The notes beneath the pieces were generated by a model. It was not told where the DNA came from and ran no database searches. It worked only from the letters and a program-made list of their open reading frames with translations. From a virus, in IMG/VR virus record IMGVR_UViG_3300002040_004255, positions 1 through 40,161 of that record: a stretch of 40,161 nucleotides of DNA, one strand, 5' to 3'. Positions 38,294-40,161 of the stretch are shown here, one piece after another; the stretch's first letter is position 1; every line of letters begins with the position of its first letter. The position numbers and the translations under genes were made by a program.

Positions 38294-38359
38294 AAAAGTT
38301 TAACAAGCGAACAAAAGTTTAGCTCACAAAACTTTTTAAGTATAGGACTTTTAACTTTT
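38294..38359. promoter_or_regulatory. cI-cro operator region
   Basis: AAAAGTTT occurs at 38294-38301 and 38313-38320, its inverse AAACTTTT at 38329-38336, and a partial AACTTTT at 38353-38359. Four related half-sites in the 108-bp divergent region are candidate CI and Cro operators; the AAAAGTTT / AAACTTTT pair at 38313-38336 forms the clearest palindrome. Confidence 0.65.
38301..38329 (-). promoter_or_regulatory. Candidate pR for cro and the early operon
   Basis: Minus strand: TTGTGA, 17-bp spacer, TTGTTA, leading toward the Cro start at 38272. The -35 is good, the -10 poor. It overlaps three of the repeat half-sites, as an operator-controlled promoter should. Confidence 0.35.
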
Positions 38360-38372
38360 CAGAGTTTAGAAT
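38344..38372 (+). promoter_or_regulatory. Candidate pRM for cI, leaderless transcript
   Basis: Plus strand: AGGACT (GAC core of -35), 17-bp spacer, TAGAAT as -10. The expected start falls at 38379-38381, on the ATG of cI itself, which has no ribosome-binding site. This is the same layout as lambda pRM. Confidence 0.55.
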
Positions 38373-38380
38373 GCTTAACT

Positions 38381-39085
38381 ATGGATATATCAGAACGCAT
38401 CAAACAGCAGATGCAGGCCTTAGGCCTAAAGGCTGTAAACATTGTTAAATTAACTGGTGTCTCTAAAGGCACGGTTAGCCAGTGGGTGAATGGCGTATCT
38501 ACCCCAAGCGGACAAAATCTCATTGCGTTGAGTAACGCACTTCAATGTTCGCCAGAGTGGATACTGTCAGGCAAAGAGGATTCTTGCCCTAAATCAAACA
38601 ATGAAGTTTCAAGCAATCTAGAAATGCTTGGAGGTTTTGATTTGTGGGATAACGACACTCCGCTTGAAGCCGATGAAGTGGCTATTCCGTTTTTTAGGGA
38701 AGTAGAATTATCTGCTGGTGACGGATCCACCATGGTAAAAGAAAATGGCGGTGCCAAACTTCGATTTGCTAAGTCAACATTAAAAAAATGTGGTGTTTCA
38801 CCTGAATCTGCGGCTTGCGTAATGGTTTCAGGTAATAGCATGGAACCAGTTTTACCCAATGGTTCAACCGTTGGTATTGATAAATCACAAACCCAGGTTA
38901 TTGACGGTAAAATGTATGCTGTTGATCATAACGGTATGTTAAGAGTAAAACTGCTATATCGCACCCCTCAAGGTTTACGACTTAGAAGTTACAATCAGGA
39001 TGAGTTTCCTGATGAATCGCTAGTTTTTGGAAAAGACAGCATTAGGGTTATTGGTAGAGTGTTCTGGTCGTCAGTACTTTATTAA
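38381..39085 (+). CDS. cI: CI-type repressor with S24 autoprotease
   Basis: 234 residues from the ATG at 38381. Residues 1-66 are a helix-turn-helix domain (VNIVKLTGVSKGTVSQWVNG). Residues about 98-234 are a LexA/UmuD-type S24 peptidase: cleavage site Ala112-Gly113 in ELSAGDG, catalytic Ser153 in GNSMEP, Lys190 in LRVKLL. It keeps the lytic genes off and would cleave itself on RecA activation, so the prophage should be inducible by DNA damage. It is the expected target of the KilA-N antirepressor at 2901-3656. The open frame extends upstream to 38288 but has no start site. Confidence 0.93.
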   Translation: MDISERIKQQMQALGLKAVNIVKLTGVSKGTVSQWVNGVSTPSGQNLIALSNALQCSPEWILSGKEDSCPKSNNEVSSNLEMLGGFDLWDNDTPLEADEVAIPFFREVELSAGDGSTMVKENGGAKLRFAKSTLKKCGVSPESAACVMVSGNSMEPVLPNGSTVGIDKSQTQVIDGKMYAVDHNGMLRVKLLYRTPQGLRLRSYNQDEFPDESLVFGKDSIRVIGRVFWSSVLY

Positions 39086-39095
39086 AGGGATATAT

Positions 39096-39842
39096 ATGGA
39101 AAGATTCAAGGATGAAAACTTCGACACGGCTTTATTAATTATATTACTAGTTACTTCGTCAATATTTATCCTTCCATTTGTGCCGCATTTTTTTGACTAC
39201 AGCGATAACATGCTAATGTTAAGCGCTTTTTTAGGATTTATTGCTGCTCCGTTATTATTGTCGTTTACATCATTCCTAATATGTAAGCTTTTAAAATATA
39301 ACTATAAAAAACTAACTTTTATAACTGTATTTCTCTTGGTTAACTTAATGTCAATTCTAGGTAACAAAGGCTATGGCTTGAAATTTTCACCTGATTTTTT
39401 CAGTGGTTCTGATTATTTAGGTTGCGTAAAGGAAGGTGTACTTAGAATTAATGATGCAAGACTAATTAATGAGTTAAAAAGCATTTGTAGAAAACAGCAC
39501 CCTCTTAAGCTAAGAAAGCTGACGCCTGATGAAATGCATAAAATAAAAGCAACAGCTACTCCAGACAACAACCATTTAAGAGGGTCAACGTCAACCAGCC
39601 AAATAAAAGGCACTCAAGACATTAGAATTAATGTGCTTAATAATAGTGGCGTCTCGTTAAAAAACTTTTTTATCTTGATAAAAGACAGCAAGTCAGGAGA
39701 AGTTAGGTCGTTTACTGCAATTACTGATGAACGAGATAAGTACGAAGATGGTGAAACCTACACGCTTTGGGTTATGAAGCCAGACATAGATATGAGCAAA
39801 ATTGAATGGACATTTGATTATATCGAAGGTTACGTAAATTAA
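39096..39842 (+). CDS. Membrane protein co-transcribed with cI
   Basis: 248 residues from the ATG at 39096 with AAAGGGA upstream, ten bases after cI. Three likely membrane helices (about 12-31, LLIILLVTSSIFILPFV; 43-70, MLMLSAFLGFIAAPLLLS and on; 74-92, LTFITVFLLVNLMSIL) precede a soluble C-terminal domain with a Lys/Arg-rich part (RKQHPLKLRKLTP) and a strand-rich end. The gene is A/T-rich compared with its neighbours. Position behind cI means expression in the lysogen, as for superinfection exclusion or abortive defence genes. No family recognised. Confidence 0.75.
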   Translation: MERFKDENFDTALLIILLVTSSIFILPFVPHFFDYSDNMLMLSAFLGFIAAPLLLSFTSFLICKLLKYNYKKLTFITVFLLVNLMSILGNKGYGLKFSPDFFSGSDYLGCVKEGVLRINDARLINELKSICRKQHPLKLRKLTPDEMHKIKATATPDNNHLRGSTSTSQIKGTQDIRINVLNNSGVSLKNFFILIKDSKSGEVRSFTAITDERDKYEDGETYTLWVMKPDIDMSKIEWTFDYIEGYVN

Positions 39843-39900
39843 TTGGATATCACCAAGCACAGTCAACCCAGCATATTGCTCAACGACGATGCTATAGTCG

Positions 39901-40122
39901 TTATTGAGATTGGTGATGATTATGCTGGTTTTGGTCGTGGGATAAATTACTCATGGCTACAGCTAAAGTAATTTCGCCACGTTCAATTGAGTCAAATTGT
40001 TCATTAGTGATATGCCCATGAATCAAGGCGATTAACGGCTCATCCCGTTTAGCCTGTGCAGCGCGGCCAATGTAACTCCAGTAACTAGACTTTGAAATCA
40101 GATTGATTAAGAAATTATCCAC
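39901..40122 (-). CDS. Small protein downstream of int across the window ends
   Basis: 73 residues starting at GTG 40122; the start is uncertain because no ribosome site precedes it. The sequence is helical with ISKSSYWSYIGRAAQAKRDEP and a His/Gln-rich tail (DQNQHNHHQSQ). If base 40161 joins base 1, it begins 39 bases after the integrase stop on the same strand and is probably part of an int operon, so an excision factor is possible, although no excisionase motif is visible. A four-codon ATG frame with GAGG upstream ends eight bases before the GTG. Confidence 0.5.
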   Translation of the reverse strand: MDNFLINLISKSSYWSYIGRAAQAKRDEPLIALIHGHITNEQFDSIERGEITLAVAMSNLSHDQNQHNHHQSQ

Positions 40123-40161
40123 TTTTTCAGAAGAGTTGCATAAAACCTCACAAATAAAACA

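Noticed and set aside
1-40161. Prophage inside a chromosome with int at the left edge
   Set aside because: The attachment sequence lies between int and the phage late end and lacks the tRNA 5' part; no host gene is seen. The attP reading explains all of this. A tandem of two elements remains a weaker alternative.
1-40161. CRISPR arrays, insertion sequences, toxin-antitoxin pairs or restriction genes
   Set aside because: I looked for regular spaced repeats, transposase motifs and typical defence gene motifs on both strands and saw none that I could support.

Overview
The window reads as one complete temperate podovirus-type bacteriophage genome of about 40 kb. No bacterial housekeeping gene is present at either end. 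Almost every gene is on the minus strand in the lambda order: repressor and early control, replication, Q antiterminator, lysis, packaging, head, tail, ejection proteins. The host is not proven. A gammaproteobacterium, possibly a marine one such as Shewanella, is my inference from the tRNA-Ser-type attachment sequence and the general protein style.

The strongest structural clue is at 1834-2198. A minus-strand fragment holding only the T arm, acceptor strand and CCA end of a tRNA-Ser (1965-1991), followed by a terminator, sits between the integrase (1-1833) and the far end of the late genes. The 5' part of the tRNA is absent. That is what an attP looks like, not attL or attR. The integrase stop codon is exactly at base 1, and the other end of the window carries the cI region. 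Joining base 40161 to base 1 therefore gives a normal temperate phage map, so I read this as an unintegrated (circular or circularly permuted) genome linearised at the integrase stop codon.

Layout from right to left, in the direction of lytic transcription. 39096-39842 is a membrane protein downstream of cI, and 38381-39085 is a LexA-like CI repressor. An operator region follows, then Cro-like (38084-38272), CII-like (37594-38073), an O-like initiator with an 11-bp iteron array inside its gene, a P-like helicase loader, a small unknown gene, a RuvC-like protein and SSB. Next come a lambda-Q-like antiterminator (33935-34516), six small genes, a strong promoter followed by two tandem terminators (pR'/tR' logic), and a lysis cassette of SAR-type lysozyme, overlapping Rz/Rz1 and holin. 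TerS, TerL, portal, scaffold, N4-gp56-type capsid, head-tail adaptor, a probable nozzle protein and four candidate fibre/adsorption proteins follow. A second promoter shares 20 bp with pR'. It drives the internal-virion block: a Gln-rich protein, a GNAT-fold protein, a Gly/Ala-rich protein, two helical proteins and a 2049-aa polyvalent protein. A lipoprotein ends the late operon.

The most interesting module is at 2464-4872. It resembles the P22 immI (mnt/arc/ant) secondary immunity locus. A Mnt-like ribbon-helix-helix gene (plus strand, 4432) diverges from an operon that starts with a 57-aa Arc-like gene (4162-4335) and ends with a KilA-N plus KilAC antirepressor. Two operator-like palindromes with the same GACTT-N7-AAGTC pattern lie between and over the divergent starts. 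Three uncharacterised genes are part of this operon. The phage thus appears to have two-part immunity: a CI switch at one end and an Arc/Mnt/Ant switch at the other.
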